A stretch of DNA of 64,000 nucleotides. Origin: Flavobacterium seoulense (GTDB taxonomy: Bacteria; Bacteroidota; Bacteroidia; Flavobacteriales; Flavobacteriaceae). The notes beneath the pieces were generated by a model. It was not told where the DNA came from. It did not search any database and saw only the letters and a program-made list of their open reading frames with translations. The DNA lies in assembly GCF_000695795.1 (NCBI RefSeq), contig NZ_JNCA01000013.1, positions 62,001 through 126,000 of the forward strand, in the 5' to 3' direction. Within the stretch, counting starts at the first letter, position 1; the number at the start of each line of letters is the position of its first letter. The position numbers and the translations under genes were made by a program. This document shows, in pieces, positions 37,616-47,158 of this stretch.

Positions 37616-39250
37616 TTGAATAAATTACTTATTTTCATCTGTTTTAGTCTGTTTTTAATTACTTCGATAAAAGTAAATGCACAAAAAACACCTAAAAAAA
37701 TAATTATTGAACATTCTGATTTCGCTGATGTAAATCAAGCTGAAATGCCCGATGCTTTTTTACTTACAGGAAACGTAGTAGTAAATCATGATGGTGTGGT
37801 ACTTACCTGTAATAAAGCTTATTTCTTCCAAAAAGAAAACTACATTAAAGCTTTTGGAAACGTACAATTAGTTCAAGGAGATACACTCTATTTGAATAGT
37901 AAATATGCTGAATACAACGGAAATGTAAAAAAAGCATTTGCCACTGGTGATGCCGTAATGACTTCTCCGGATGCAACTCTTTCGACAGATACCATCAATT
38001 TTGACCGAAACGTTCAGGAAGTTTTTTATAATACTAAAGGAACTATAGTCAACAAAGAAAACACTTTAGTTAGTAAATCTGGAAGGTATTATGTTGCTCA
38101 AAAAAAATTCCAGTTTTTAACCGAAGTTGTTGTTACTAATCCTAAATATGTCATGAAATCCAATCATTTGGATTATTACAGCAATTCGGGACATTCCTAT
38201 CTTTTTGGACCATCAACAATAACGAGTGCGGCCAATTTTATTTATACCGAAAAAGGATTTTATGATTCCAAGAAAAACCTGTCTCATTTTCTCAAACGAT
38301 CCTATATAAAATACGACAACCGACTCATAGAAGGCGACAGTTTGTATTATGATCGAAATAAAGAATTTGCTTCAGCAACACGAAATGTAAAAATTACGGA
38401 TTCGATTAATCAGGGAATTGTAAAAGGTCATTATGCCGAAGTTTTCCAGAAAAAAGATTCGATGTATGTAACTAAAAGAGCCGTTGCTGTCAATTTTGTA
38501 GATAATGATTCTGTGTATATTCATGGAAAAAAACTCATGGTAACAGGAAAAGAAGGTGATCGAATTATTCGCGCTTTTAATAATGTTCGCTTTTACAAAA
38601 CCGACATGAGCGGAAAATGCGATTCTATTCATTCGAGTTCTAAAATTGCATTAACAAAACTAATTGGAAATCCTATTTTATGGAATGGCGAAAGCCAGAT
38701 TACGGGCGATATTATGCATCTTATAGGCGATAATAAAACTAAAAAACTGGATTCACTGAAAGTCCTCGGTAATACTTTTATTATTTCAAAAGATACCCTC
38801 GGAACAGGTTATAATCAAATTAAAGGTTTAAATCTCTTTGGTAAATTCAAAGAAGGAAAACTCCACGATGTTGATATTGTAAAAAATGCCGAAGTAATTT
38901 ATTACATGCGAAATGACGATCATGAGCTCATTGGTATTAATAAAAACGTAAGCAGTAAAATCAATATTCTTTTTGACCAAAATACAATCGAAACCATTAC
39001 TTTTTTTCAGCAGGTTGACGGAGATATTTTCCCTGAAGACGAACTTGACGAACATGATCGAAAATTTAGAGGATTCAAATGGCGTGGCGATGAAAGAATT
39101 AAATCGAAAGACGATATTTTCCCTGAAGAAGAAAATATTTATCACGACAAGATGATTGAGGAAACTAAAAAAGACGATGCAAAAGAAAATGTCCCGATGA
39201 AAGTGAGAAAAGAAACACTTGATTACGATAAAAAGAAGAAGAAAAAATAG
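37616..39250 (+). CDS. OstA-like LPS-transport protein
   Basis: 544 residues with a signal peptide (LFLITSIKVNAQ). The start is TTG; no ATG upstream fits, and the signal sequence begins right there. Multiple OstA-like repeats of beta-strands (MPDAFLLTGNVVVNHDGVVLTCNKAYFFQKENYIKAFG-like) form a beta-jellyroll as in LptA. The last 60 residues are highly charged. The family is thought to bridge lipopolysaccharide across the periplasm in Bacteroidota. It is the first gene of a probable unit with the aminotransferase that follows. Confidence 0.85.
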   Translation: MNKLLIFICFSLFLITSIKVNAQKTPKKIIIEHSDFADVNQAEMPDAFLLTGNVVVNHDGVVLTCNKAYFFQKENYIKAFGNVQLVQGDTLYLNSKYAEYNGNVKKAFATGDAVMTSPDATLSTDTINFDRNVQEVFYNTKGTIVNKENTLVSKSGRYYVAQKKFQFLTEVVVTNPKYVMKSNHLDYYSNSGHSYLFGPSTITSAANFIYTEKGFYDSKKNLSHFLKRSYIKYDNRLIEGDSLYYDRNKEFASATRNVKITDSINQGIVKGHYAEVFQKKDSMYVTKRAVAVNFVDNDSVYIHGKKLMVTGKEGDRIIRAFNNVRFYKTDMSGKCDSIHSSSKIALTKLIGNPILWNGESQITGDIMHLIGDNKTKKLDSLKVLGNTFIISKDTLGTGYNQIKGLNLFGKFKEGKLHDVDIVKNAEVIYYMRNDDHELIGINKNVSSKINILFDQNTIETITFFQQVDGDIFPEDELDEHDRKFRGFKWRGDERIKSKDDIFPEEENIYHDKMIEETKKDDAKENVPMKVRKETLDYDKKKKKK

Positions 39251-39347
39251 TAATCAGTGGTCAATTTTTAGTGGTCAGTCAACTTCAATAAAAAAACTTC
39301 GTAAACTTTGCGAAATGCTTTGCAGACTTTGCGGTAAATAAAAAAAA
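39251..39347. repeat. Intergenic degenerate repeats (AGTGGTCA and CTTTGCG words)
   Basis: Two AGTGGTCA-like words (39255-39278) are followed by CTTTGCG/CTTTGCA words (39291-39342) that are the inverse of the tract at 1241-1280. No reading frame. Confidence 0.55.
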
Positions 39348-40541
39348 GTGAACAACGATTTCATAAAATATCAGGCACAAACTTCTCCCTATCCTTTAGG
39401 TATGGAAGTTTCGCATGCGATAGGTTCTTATATCTACGATACCAACAATAAAAAATACCTGGATTTTGTAGCAGGAGTTTCGGCTTGTACGCTAGGTCAT
39501 CAGCATCCAAGAGTAAATCAGGCTATTAAAGACCAATTAGACAAATATTCGCACGTAATGGTTTATGGTGAATATTCACAAAGTCCGGCGGTAGAATATT
39601 GCAAGCTAATGGCCTCACTCCTTCCCGCTCCTTTAGATAAAACTTATTTGGTCAATTCAGGAACCGAAGCCATTGAAGGTTCGCTAAAACTAGCTAAAAG
39701 AGTAACCGGCAGAAGCCAATTGATTTCCTGCCATAATGCGTATCACGGAAACACCATGGGTTCTATGAGCGTAATGGGATTTGAAGAACGCAAACAGGCT
39801 TTTAGACCATTGCTTCCGGATGTAGAATTTATCACTTTCAATAACGAAGCCGATTTAGAAAAAATCACCACTAAAACAGCCGGAATTTTATTAGAAACTA
39901 TTCAGGGTGGAGCAGGATTTATTCAGCCTCATAATGATTTTCTAAAAAAAGTACGTGCACGTTGTACTGAAGTTGGAGCGATAATGATTCTGGACGAAAT
40001 CCAACCGGGTTTTGGACGAACAGGAACTTTATTTGGTTTCCAGAATTATGATGTAGTTCCTGATATTGTTGCCATGGGAAAAGGTATGGGCGGCGGAATG
40101 CCTGTAGGTGCTTTTACAGCTTCATCCGCTATGATGGATTTATTGACTGAAAATCCAAAATTAGGACATATCACTACCTTTGGCGGACATCCTGTCATTG
40201 CGGCAGCTTGTTTGGCTACTTTAAAAGAAATAACCGAAACCAACCTGATGAACGAAGCTTTAGAAAAAGAAAAGCTTTTCAGATCACTTTTGGTACATCC
40301 TTTGATACAGGATATTAGAGGAAAAGGATTGATGCTGGCCGCAATGACTGCAGATGCTGAAATCACGAATGAAGTTATTTTAAGATGTCAGGACAAAGGA
40401 CTTATATTATTCTGGCTACTCTTTGAAGGATGTGCCATCAGAATTACGCCTCCTTTAACCATTTCTAACGAAGAAATACGTGAAGGATGTGCCATAATAC
40501 TAGAAGTAATGGACGAAGTAATGACTTTATCAAAAAAATAA
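39348..40541 (+). CDS. Class III aminotransferase (acetylornithine-like)
   Basis: 397 residues with a GTG start. A PLP enzyme of the class III group: TYLVNSGTEAIEGSLKLAKRVTG, SCHNAYHGNTMGSMSV, LDEIQPGFGRTG, and the PLP-binding Lys in IVAMGKGMGGGMPVGAF. The fold is shared by acetylornithine, ornithine and GABA aminotransferases, and no arginine or lysine genes are nearby, so the amino donor is not clear. It follows the OstA-like gene with a 97-bp repeat-filled gap and precedes a TPR gene. Confidence 0.9.
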   Translation: MNNDFIKYQAQTSPYPLGMEVSHAIGSYIYDTNNKKYLDFVAGVSACTLGHQHPRVNQAIKDQLDKYSHVMVYGEYSQSPAVEYCKLMASLLPAPLDKTYLVNSGTEAIEGSLKLAKRVTGRSQLISCHNAYHGNTMGSMSVMGFEERKQAFRPLLPDVEFITFNNEADLEKITTKTAGILLETIQGGAGFIQPHNDFLKKVRARCTEVGAIMILDEIQPGFGRTGTLFGFQNYDVVPDIVAMGKGMGGGMPVGAFTASSAMMDLLTENPKLGHITTFGGHPVIAAACLATLKEITETNLMNEALEKEKLFRSLLVHPLIQDIRGKGLMLAAMTADAEITNEVILRCQDKGLILFWLLFEGCAIRITPPLTISNEEIREGCAIILEVMDEVMTLSKK

Positions 40542-40667
40542 ATACAACACTACAATTAACCAAGCCCCTTTGTTAATTAAATTGTTCACAATAATTCATT
40601 TTTTTCTTCAAAAATAACACTAAGGATGCCTAACTTTAAGGTAGGCCAAATTCTAAACACAGAAAGT

Positions 40668-42065
40668 ATGCAACTAAGCAACGAAGAAGAAGATTATAAC
40701 TTATCTCTATCCAAATTTGAGTCTATGTTGAAAACCAACAAAGTACTCTTTTTTGACTCTGAAGAATTTGAAGAAATCATACTTCATTATCTTGATACAG
40801 GTAAGGCCGCTTTAGCGAAAAAAGCGCTTAAACTAGCACTAGAACAACATCCAAAGTCTACGGGCTTAAAACTGGTACAAGTTGAAATGCTGGTTTATGA
40901 TGATAAACTGGATATAGCTGAGAAGTTACTTAACGAGCTATATGCCATTGAGCCCAATAATGAAGAAATTTATATTCAAAAGGCAAACATTTACTCTAAA
41001 AGAGACCAACATGAAAAAGCCGTTGAATTACTAAAAATTGCTTTACAATACACCGATGATTATGCCGATGTGTATAATTTAATAGGAATGGAATATCTTT
41101 TTATGGACAATCTCGAATTAGCCAAAGAAAGTTTTATTAAATGCTTAGAAGAAGATATCGAAGACCAGTCTGCCTTATACAATGTAGTATATTGCTATGA
41201 GTTTTTAGATCAAAATGAACAAGCAATCATTTACTTAGATAACTATATCGAAAAAAATCCATATAGTGAAATCGCCTGGCACCAAAAAGGAAGATTACAC
41301 TATGGCTTAAAAGATTATGAAAATGCCATTCGTGCTTTTGATTATGCCACGCTTATTGACGAAGAATTCTTAGGTGCTTTTATGGAAAAAGCTAAAGCCT
41401 TAGAGCGTTTAGGTAAATATGATGAAGCCATTGAAAGTTACAGCAGAACCATCGAATTAGACGATGCCACTTCGTATGCTTTGCTTCGAATAGGAAAATG
41501 TCATGAAAAATTAGGTAATAAAGTATTAGCGCTTAAATTTTACAACGAAACCGTACATGAAGATCCGCTTTTAGACAAAGGATGGATTGCTATTACTGAT
41601 TTCTATTTGCGTGAGCAAAACTTTCAAAAAGCCTTATTTTATGTAAATAAAGCGCTTGCAATAGATAATCAAAATCGTTTGTACTGGAAAAGATATGCCA
41701 CGATTAATAAACAAATGAACTTTTTTGAAGAAGCCGAATTTGGTTTTAGAAAAGCAGTAGAATTTGGAGATACTGAACTCGACACCTGGTTATTCTGGGT
41801 TGATATTTTACAGTTCCTTGGCGAATTTGAAAGTGCTATTCACACTTTATTGCAAGCAGCAGAATATTTCCCGGAAGCAAATGAAATCGAGTATCGTTTA
41901 GCAGGACTTTATTTTATGATACAAGATACCAGAAAAGCTAAATTTCATCTAAGCAATGCGCTTCGATTAAATTTTGACAATTATATCTTAATCGAAGATT
42001 TATTTCCTGTAGTCTGGACAAATAAAATGGTGCAAAATTATATCGAAAAACATAAAAAACAATAA
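40668..42065 (+). CDS. TPR-repeat protein
   Basis: 465 residues from the ATG at 40668. The frame is open from an ATG at 40626, but the family-like start is MQLSNEEEDYNLSLSKFE; both are possible. About eleven tandem TPR helix pairs (AWHQKGRLHYGLKDYENAIRAF and similar) form a scaffold that binds partner proteins. No signal peptide, so probably cytoplasmic. Its stop overlaps the aroE start (TAATG), so the two are coupled. Partner unknown. Confidence 0.88.
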   Translation: MQLSNEEEDYNLSLSKFESMLKTNKVLFFDSEEFEEIILHYLDTGKAALAKKALKLALEQHPKSTGLKLVQVEMLVYDDKLDIAEKLLNELYAIEPNNEEIYIQKANIYSKRDQHEKAVELLKIALQYTDDYADVYNLIGMEYLFMDNLELAKESFIKCLEEDIEDQSALYNVVYCYEFLDQNEQAIIYLDNYIEKNPYSEIAWHQKGRLHYGLKDYENAIRAFDYATLIDEEFLGAFMEKAKALERLGKYDEAIESYSRTIELDDATSYALLRIGKCHEKLGNKVLALKFYNETVHEDPLLDKGWIAITDFYLREQNFQKALFYVNKALAIDNQNRLYWKRYATINKQMNFFEEAEFGFRKAVEFGDTELDTWLFWVDILQFLGEFESAIHTLLQAAEYFPEANEIEYRLAGLYFMIQDTRKAKFHLSNALRLNFDNYILIEDLFPVVWTNKMVQNYIEKHKKQ

Positions 42066-42814
42066 TGACACAAAATTCTAAAAAGCGCTTCGGGTTACTG
42101 GGGCGCAATATCAGTTATTCCTTTTCAAAAGGACACTTTACAACTAAATTCGAAAAAGAAAAATACCAAGGTTACACTTACGAAAATTTTGATATTCAGG
42201 AAATTAATGTATTTCCTGAAATTATTCAAAATACTGAGTATTTAAAAGGATTAAATGTTACTATTCCGTATAAGGAAGATGTGATTCCTTTTTTAGATAA
42301 ATTATCAAAAAAGGCAAAAAAAATTGGTGCTGTAAACACTATTAAAATTACCAAAAAAGGAAAATTAAAAGGCTACAATACTGATTATTTCGGCTTTCTA
42401 AAATCATTAAAACCTTTATTGAAATCACACCATAAAAAAGCCTTGATTTTAGGAACAGGCGGTGCTTCAAAAGGAGTTGCATTTGCTTTAGAAGAATTAG
42501 GTATCGAATATCAATTTGTTTCCCGAAATGCTTCCGAAAAAGCTATTGATTACAGTCAGTTAAATTCGGATGTTTTTAAGGAATACCAAATTATCATTAA
42601 TTCGACGCCAATAGGAACAAGTCCAAATATAACCTCTTGTCCTGATATTCCTTATGAATTATTTACAGAACAGCATATTGCTTACGATTTAATTTACAAT
42701 CCGGCAGAAACGCAGTTCTTAAAAAATGCAAAAGAACGAGGCGCACAAATAAAAAACGGTTTAGATATGCTTATTTTTCAGGCCGAAAAAGCTTGGGAAA
42801 TTTGGAACAAATAA
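42065..42814 (+). CDS. aroE: Shikimate dehydrogenase
   Basis: 249 residues, typical for Bacteroidota. Substrate domain: GLLGRNISYSFSKGHF, LKGLNVTIPYKEDV with the catalytic Lys, IGAVNTIK. NADP domain: LILGTGGASKGVAF and a NSTPIGTSP loop. Catalyses NADPH reduction of 3-dehydroshikimate to shikimate in aromatic amino acid synthesis. Translationally coupled to the TPR gene and closed by a hairpin terminator. Confidence 0.95.
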   Translation: MTQNSKKRFGLLGRNISYSFSKGHFTTKFEKEKYQGYTYENFDIQEINVFPEIIQNTEYLKGLNVTIPYKEDVIPFLDKLSKKAKKIGAVNTIKITKKGKLKGYNTDYFGFLKSLKPLLKSHHKKALILGTGGASKGVAFALEELGIEYQFVSRNASEKAIDYSQLNSDVFKEYQIIINSTPIGTSPNITSCPDIPYELFTEQHIAYDLIYNPAETQFLKNAKERGAQIKNGLDMLIFQAEKAWEIWNK

Positions 42815-42832
42815 CAACTTTGTAATCAGCTT

Positions 42833-42871
42833 AAATCACGGATTCCTTCAAAAAGAATCCGTGATTTTTTT
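42833..42871 (+). terminator. Terminator after aroE
   Basis: A 13-bp perfect stem (AAATCACGGATTC) with a 9-nt loop and a T-run. Confidence 0.9.
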
Positions 42872-42890
42872 ATACTATAAAATTCTAAAA

Positions 42891-44351
42891 ATGAAAAAAA
42901 TCAGGAAATATATCTTGCCCATAATAACACTATTTGCATTTATTCCAAATCTTTTTGCCGATGTAACACTGCCTAAAATTTTAGGACACAATATGGTTTT
43001 GCAGCAAAACAAACAAGTAGCAATATGGGGAACAGCTGCGCCAAAAGAAAAAATATCAGTTTCTTTTGCCGGACAAAATAAAACCACAATTGCTGATAAT
43101 ACAGGAAAATGGTCGATAAACTTAAATCCGATGAAGGCTTCATTCTCTGCACGCGAAATGATCATCAAAGGAAAAAATACAATTGTATTAAAAAATATCT
43201 TAGTAGGCGAAGTTTGGTTATGCTCTGGTCAGTCAAATATGGAATTTGCCTTACGTAAATACAGCAAATACGATTCTTTAGCAAAAGGAAAAAGACCTCC
43301 GGTAAATGATTTAAAAACGGCTAACAATCCTAATATTCGTATTTTTCTTGATCGTCGAAAATACATGTCGCCAAGTCCTGAACATCTGGGTTGGGATGAA
43401 GCTATCGGTAGATCTCTGGTTGATTTTTCTGCTGTAGGTTATTATTTTGCCAAAGATTTGTACACTAAACTGAATGTTCCTATTGGAATAATTTCAGCAG
43501 CAGTTCCAGGCAGCCGTATAGAACCCTGGATTCAATCTGAAAAACTACAAATAGAGCCTAAATTAAAAAATGGAAAAATACTTGATAAGCTAAGCAATGA
43601 TGACGGCGACGCAGGTAAATTTTACGACACCATGATTCAGCCACTAATTCCATTTACGCTTAAAGGTTTTTTATGGTATCAGGGAGAGTCTAATTGCTTT
43701 TTGGGCGAAAACATTCGATATGCTTATAAATTAAAAACACTTATAGAAAGTTGGCGTAATGACTGGCAAGACAAGAAAATGCCTTTTTATTTGGTTCAAA
43801 TTGCACCTTACAATTATTCGGCTTCCAAAGACAGACCATTGAGTTCCGAAACACTTCCTGAATTTTGGGAATCACAATCACTCGTACTAAAATTAAAAAA
43901 TACGGCTTTAATTTCAATTACTGATTTGGTCGAAAGCACAACCGAATTACATCCTGTAAACAAATGGGAAATTGGTAAACGTTTAAGCTTACTCGCAACA
44001 AATAAAACTTATAATCAAACAAATGTCATTTATTCCGGACCAGTTTACCAAAATATGAAAATTGTAAACAATACCATTGAAGTTACATTTTCTAATACAG
44101 GAAGCGGACTTGCAAGCCGAGATGAAAAACCGCTTACTCATTTTACTATAGCTGGTACCGATGGGAAATTTGTACCTGCTAAAGCAGAAATAAAAGATAA
44201 TAAAGTAATTATTTCTTCAACAAAAGTACAACATCCTTATAATGTTCGTTTTGGATGGAATGAAGCAGCACAATCTAATTTCATCAATAACGAAGGACTT
44301 CCTGCTGTTCCCTTTAGAACAGATAATCCGTGGAAAAAGCTTTTTAAATAA
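42891..44351 (+). CDS. Sialate O-acetylesterase-type SGNH hydrolase
   Basis: 486 residues from the ATG at 42891 (an earlier in-frame ATG lies in the aroE terminator). Signal peptide (FIPNLFADV), then the SGNH/SASA esterase: LCSGQSNMEFAL nucleophile Ser, GFLWYQGESN, and HPVNKWEIGKRL with the catalytic His. Family members remove O-acetyl groups from sialic acids or pectins and xylans. No sialic acid genes are nearby, so polysaccharide deacetylation is at least as likely; this is inferred. Stands alone between two terminators. Confidence 0.88.
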   Translation: MKKIRKYILPIITLFAFIPNLFADVTLPKILGHNMVLQQNKQVAIWGTAAPKEKISVSFAGQNKTTIADNTGKWSINLNPMKASFSAREMIIKGKNTIVLKNILVGEVWLCSGQSNMEFALRKYSKYDSLAKGKRPPVNDLKTANNPNIRIFLDRRKYMSPSPEHLGWDEAIGRSLVDFSAVGYYFAKDLYTKLNVPIGIISAAVPGSRIEPWIQSEKLQIEPKLKNGKILDKLSNDDGDAGKFYDTMIQPLIPFTLKGFLWYQGESNCFLGENIRYAYKLKTLIESWRNDWQDKKMPFYLVQIAPYNYSASKDRPLSSETLPEFWESQSLVLKLKNTALISITDLVESTTELHPVNKWEIGKRLSLLATNKTYNQTNVIYSGPVYQNMKIVNNTIEVTFSNTGSGLASRDEKPLTHFTIAGTDGKFVPAKAEIKDNKVIISSTKVQHPYNVRFGWNEAAQSNFINNEGLPAVPFRTDNPWKKLFK

Positions 44352-44370
44352 AATAGCTCTTAAATTAAAA

Positions 44371-44408
44371 AACCCCATTTTGATATTTAATATTGAAATG
44401 GGATTTTT
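44371..44408. terminator. Bidirectional terminator between esterase and alcohol dehydrogenase
   Basis: CCCATTT pairs with AAATGGG around an AT loop, flanked by A-run and T-run, between convergent genes. Confidence 0.8.
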
Positions 44409-44428
44409 TAAAATCTAGAAGCTCAAAA

Positions 44429-45601
44429 TTAATTAACTGAACTTAAAACATTTTCCTGATACACAACTCCGTCATAACAAGCGTTGTAAATTTCTTTTAA
44501 TTCATCAACAGTTGGTTTTCTAGGATTGAAACCAGTACATGGATCTAAAAACGCATTGTTTGCAATAAAATCAAGATTTTTATCCCAATCTTCACGCGAA
44601 ATTCCGAAATCTTTAATTGCTGACTGATTGTTTACTTCAGTTCTTAAAGTTTCTATAGCTTGTGCTAAATCTTCGGCTGTTTCTTTTCCGATTACTTTTG
44701 CCAAATCTGGAAAACGATTACTTTCTTTTGCATTAAAACGAATCACATTTGGTAAAAAGATTGCGTTAGATGCTCCATGAGGAATTCCGTATAATGCTCC
44801 TACCTGATGTGATAATGAGTGAACAATTCCTAACCATGCATTATTAAAAGCAAGTCCTGCCATAAAAGAAGCATCATGCATATTTTGACGTGCCTGAATA
44901 TTTGACGGATTTTGTACCGCTTCTTTTAGATTATTAAAAACAATTTCCAATCCTCCTTTAGACAATACATCTGCATAATTATTTTCAATATTAGAAACAT
45001 AAGCTTCTACGCAATGTGTCAAAGCATCCAATCCTGTATTTGATGTTACGTGAGCTGGCATAGATGCACAAATCTCACCATCAACAATTGCGATATCCGG
45101 TGTAAGTTCATAAGAAACAATTGGATATTTCACTCCTTTTTCACGATCTGTAATAACTGCTAAACCAGTAGTTTCTGTACCTGTTCCGCTTGTAGATGGA
45201 ATAGCAATAAATTTAGCTTTATTACGTAAAACCGGTACATTAAACGGTTTGATCATGGCTTCGAAATCGGCATCCGGATATTCGTAAAAAACCCACATCA
45301 TTTTTGCCGCATCAATAGCTGAGCATCCACCCAAACCAATAATCCAGTCAGGTTGAAAGCTTTTCATTAATTCCGCCCCTTTAAAACAAGTAGCCGATGA
45401 CGGATCTTCTTCTACTCCTTCAAAAATTTTAGTTTCTATTCCAGCTTCTTTAAGATAAGCTGCTGCTTTATCCAACGATCCGCTGTTTTTCATTGAACTT
45501 CCGCCTGTAACGATTACAGCTTTGCTCCCTTTAATATTTTTTAATTCCTCAAGACTTCCTGCGCCATGAAAAACTTCTCCTGCAATAAATAATTTACTCA
45601 T
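44429..45601 (-). CDS. Iron-containing alcohol dehydrogenase
   Basis: 390 residues. Group III alcohol dehydrogenase: NAD loop in IIGLGGCSAIDAAK (Cys in place of the usual second Gly/Ser), AIPSTSGTGTETT, and metal ligands Asp and His in NTGLDALTHCVEAY and two His in GIVHSLSHQVGALYGIPHG. It interconverts alcohols and aldehydes or ketones; substrate is open. It sits 75 bp downstream of an AraC regulator on the same strand, with its own promoter match at 45634-45641. Confidence 0.92.
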   Translation of the reverse strand: MSKLFIAGEVFHGAGSLEELKNIKGSKAVIVTGGSSMKNSGSLDKAAAYLKEAGIETKIFEGVEEDPSSATCFKGAELMKSFQPDWIIGLGGCSAIDAAKMMWVFYEYPDADFEAMIKPFNVPVLRNKAKFIAIPSTSGTGTETTGLAVITDREKGVKYPIVSYELTPDIAIVDGEICASMPAHVTSNTGLDALTHCVEAYVSNIENNYADVLSKGGLEIVFNNLKEAVQNPSNIQARQNMHDASFMAGLAFNNAWLGIVHSLSHQVGALYGIPHGASNAIFLPNVIRFNAKESNRFPDLAKVIGKETAEDLAQAIETLRTEVNNQSAIKDFGISREDWDKNLDFIANNAFLDPCTGFNPRKPTVDELKEIYNACYDGVVYQENVLSSVN

Positions 45602-45633
45602 TTTATACTCTATTTTTATGTTTAAATACAGTA

Positions 45634-45641
45634 CAAAAGTA
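45634..45641 (-). promoter_or_regulatory. Putative -7 promoter element of the alcohol dehydrogenase gene
   Basis: Minus-strand TACTTTTG, exact TANNTTTG, 33 bp before the start. A TTG lies 16 bp upstream of it on the same strand, slightly closer than usual. Confidence 0.4.
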
Positions 45642-45676
45642 TTTCAGTCATTACGGACAATGTTATACAATCGGGT

Positions 45677-46549
45677 CTATTTGATATAAATTTGAGCCAG
45701 TTCCTTTTGAAGTTCCGTAGGCGTTTCGTCCAGTTTACTTTTAACAAATTTATTAAGAGCCGAAGGCGAACTAAATCCAAGTTCGAGGGAAATCTGTTTA
45801 TGAGAAAGATCAGAAAACAATAGTAATCTTTTAATTTCCTGAAGAATACGGTTATGAATAGCATTACTAACGGTTTCTCCGCAATGTTTTTTAGTAATAC
45901 TATTTAGTTTTTTAGAAGTAACTGCTAAATTGGAAGCATAATATTGAACTGTCTTTTCATTCTTGTAGCGTTCGTTAAGCATTTTTTTGAAACGAATATA
46001 AAGCACTTTATCACTTTCATGTTGAAAAACAGGATGCTGGCCGTGAACAGATTCTATTAATCCCAAAAGCAAAATTTTGATATAAAATCTTCCCTGTTCT
46101 TTACGAATAAGACTTGGATCTGAATAAATATTTTCAATAAATGAAGCCGTAGCTTTTACATGTTGAAATTCCGACGGAGACAAAAATAGACACTTCAAAT
46201 GTGTCGAAAGATTGACATTATAAGACAATAATTCGTTTTTTAAAATATCCGAACAAAAGAGTATTTCTTCAAATAAAATTATTTTACCAGAAAGTTCAGA
46301 AGATAAAAATGAAACAGACGAAATCTGCTCTGGAAATATCATAGAAATTTTACCCGTTTTAAGATGTAAAATTTCTTCTTCTAAATGAACCTTAACCTCT
46401 CCAGATTCAATAATTAAGATACAAAAATGATCTTTTTTATGAGGCTCTAAATAATTTTGCAAATGCTCATGGGTGAGATCATAAACACGAAAAGAAAGAC
46501 TTTGATCTTCTTTTTTTTGAATAATTTGTTTGATTTCAAGCCTTTTCAA
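45677..46549 (-). CDS. AraC-family transcriptional regulator
   Basis: 290 residues. N-terminal cupin-like sensing domain (CILIIESGEVKVHLEEEILHLKTGKISMIFPEQ), C-terminal AraC double helix-turn-helix (YYASNLAVTSKKLNSITKKH ... HKQISLELGFSSPSALNKFVKSKLDETPTELQ). Immediately upstream of the iron alcohol dehydrogenase, which it may control; the inducer is unknown. Confidence 0.9.
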   Translation of the reverse strand: MKRLEIKQIIQKKEDQSLSFRVYDLTHEHLQNYLEPHKKDHFCILIIESGEVKVHLEEEILHLKTGKISMIFPEQISSVSFLSSELSGKIILFEEILFCSDILKNELLSYNVNLSTHLKCLFLSPSEFQHVKATASFIENIYSDPSLIRKEQGRFYIKILLLGLIESVHGQHPVFQHESDKVLYIRFKKMLNERYKNEKTVQYYASNLAVTSKKLNSITKKHCGETVSNAIHNRILQEIKRLLLFSDLSHKQISLELGFSSPSALNKFVKSKLDETPTELQKELAQIYIK

Positions 46550-46603
46550 ATTGATGCAGTTTTCGTTTTATAATTTCAGTATTTCTATGGTACTAAAAAC
46601 AAA

Positions 46604-46629
46604 AAAGCCACTCAATTGAGTGGCTTTTG
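46604..46629. terminator. Perfect palindrome ending the tRNA operon
   Basis: A 26-bp perfect palindrome with arms AAAAGCCACTCAA directly after tRNA-Arg, followed by a T-run on the minus strand. It acts as terminator for the tRNAs. Confidence 0.8.
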
Positions 46630-46703
46630 TGATCCCAGAAGGATTCGAACCTTCGACCTACGCATTAGAAGTGCGTTGCTCTATCCAGCTGAGCTATGGA
46701 ACC
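46630..46703 (-). tRNA. tRNA-Arg (anticodon TCT)
   Basis: 74 nt cloverleaf: acceptor GGTTCCA/TGGGATC, D arm GCTC...GAGC, anticodon arm ACGCA-CTTCTAA-TGCGT with TCT, T arm GAAGG-TTCGAAT-CCTTC, discriminator A. No CCA encoded. Confidence 0.95.
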
Positions 46704-46736
46704 ATAATATTTTTTACAAAAAAATATTAAAAAAAG

Positions 46737-46811
46737 TCGGGGTGGCAGGATTCGAACCTGCGGCCTCCTGCTCCCAAAGCAGGCGCGATAACCGGGCTAC
46801 GCTACACCCCG
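46737..46811 (-). tRNA. tRNA-Pro (anticodon TGG)
   Basis: 75 nt: acceptor CGGGGTG/CACCCCG, anticodon arm CCTGC-TTTGGGA-GCAGG with TGG, T arm GCAGG-TTCGAAT-CCTGC, discriminator A. No CCA encoded. Confidence 0.95.
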
Positions 46812-46827
46812 AAGACAAAGTATTAAG

Positions 46828-46911
46828 CGGAGAGACAGGGACTCGAACCCTGGCGACGGTTACCCGTCGACAGATTAGCAATCTGCTCCATTACCGCTCT
46901 GGCACCTCTCC
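46828..46911 (-). tRNA. tRNA-Ser (anticodon GCT)
   Basis: 84 nt class II tRNA: acceptor GGAGAGG/TCTCTCC, anticodon arm GCAGA-TTGCTAA-TCTGT with GCT, a variable arm CGACGGGTAACCGTCG, T arm CAGGG-TTCGAGT-CCCTG. First of a three-tRNA minus-strand operon. Confidence 0.95.
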
Positions 46912-47117
46912 AAGCTCAAAGAACGTGTCTTGTTTTGCGGTTGCAAATGTAACACATCATCTCATTTCTCACAACTATTTTTGCAGTTTTTTTTATTATT
47001 TTTTTCACTTAATTCAAAAAACACTAACAATCAAACACATAGATTCAAATAAAATTAAAACTATTTTTAGACAAAGAGAATCAACAACTGAAAATATAAA
47101 TTTTGTACAAAAAAGAG

Positions 47118-47125
47118 TAAATTTG
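47118..47125 (+). promoter_or_regulatory. Putative -7 promoter element of the thiolase gene
   Basis: TAAATTTG, exact TANNTTTG, 34 bp before the start. Confidence 0.4.
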
Positions 47126-47158
47126 CTACACCTATACAATCCAAATAGTATTTAAGTC

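Noticed and set aside
46616-47155. An open frame of 179 codons across the tRNA genes
   Set aside because: It runs antisense over tRNA-Arg, tRNA-Pro and tRNA-Ser; its protein-like look comes from tRNA sequence.
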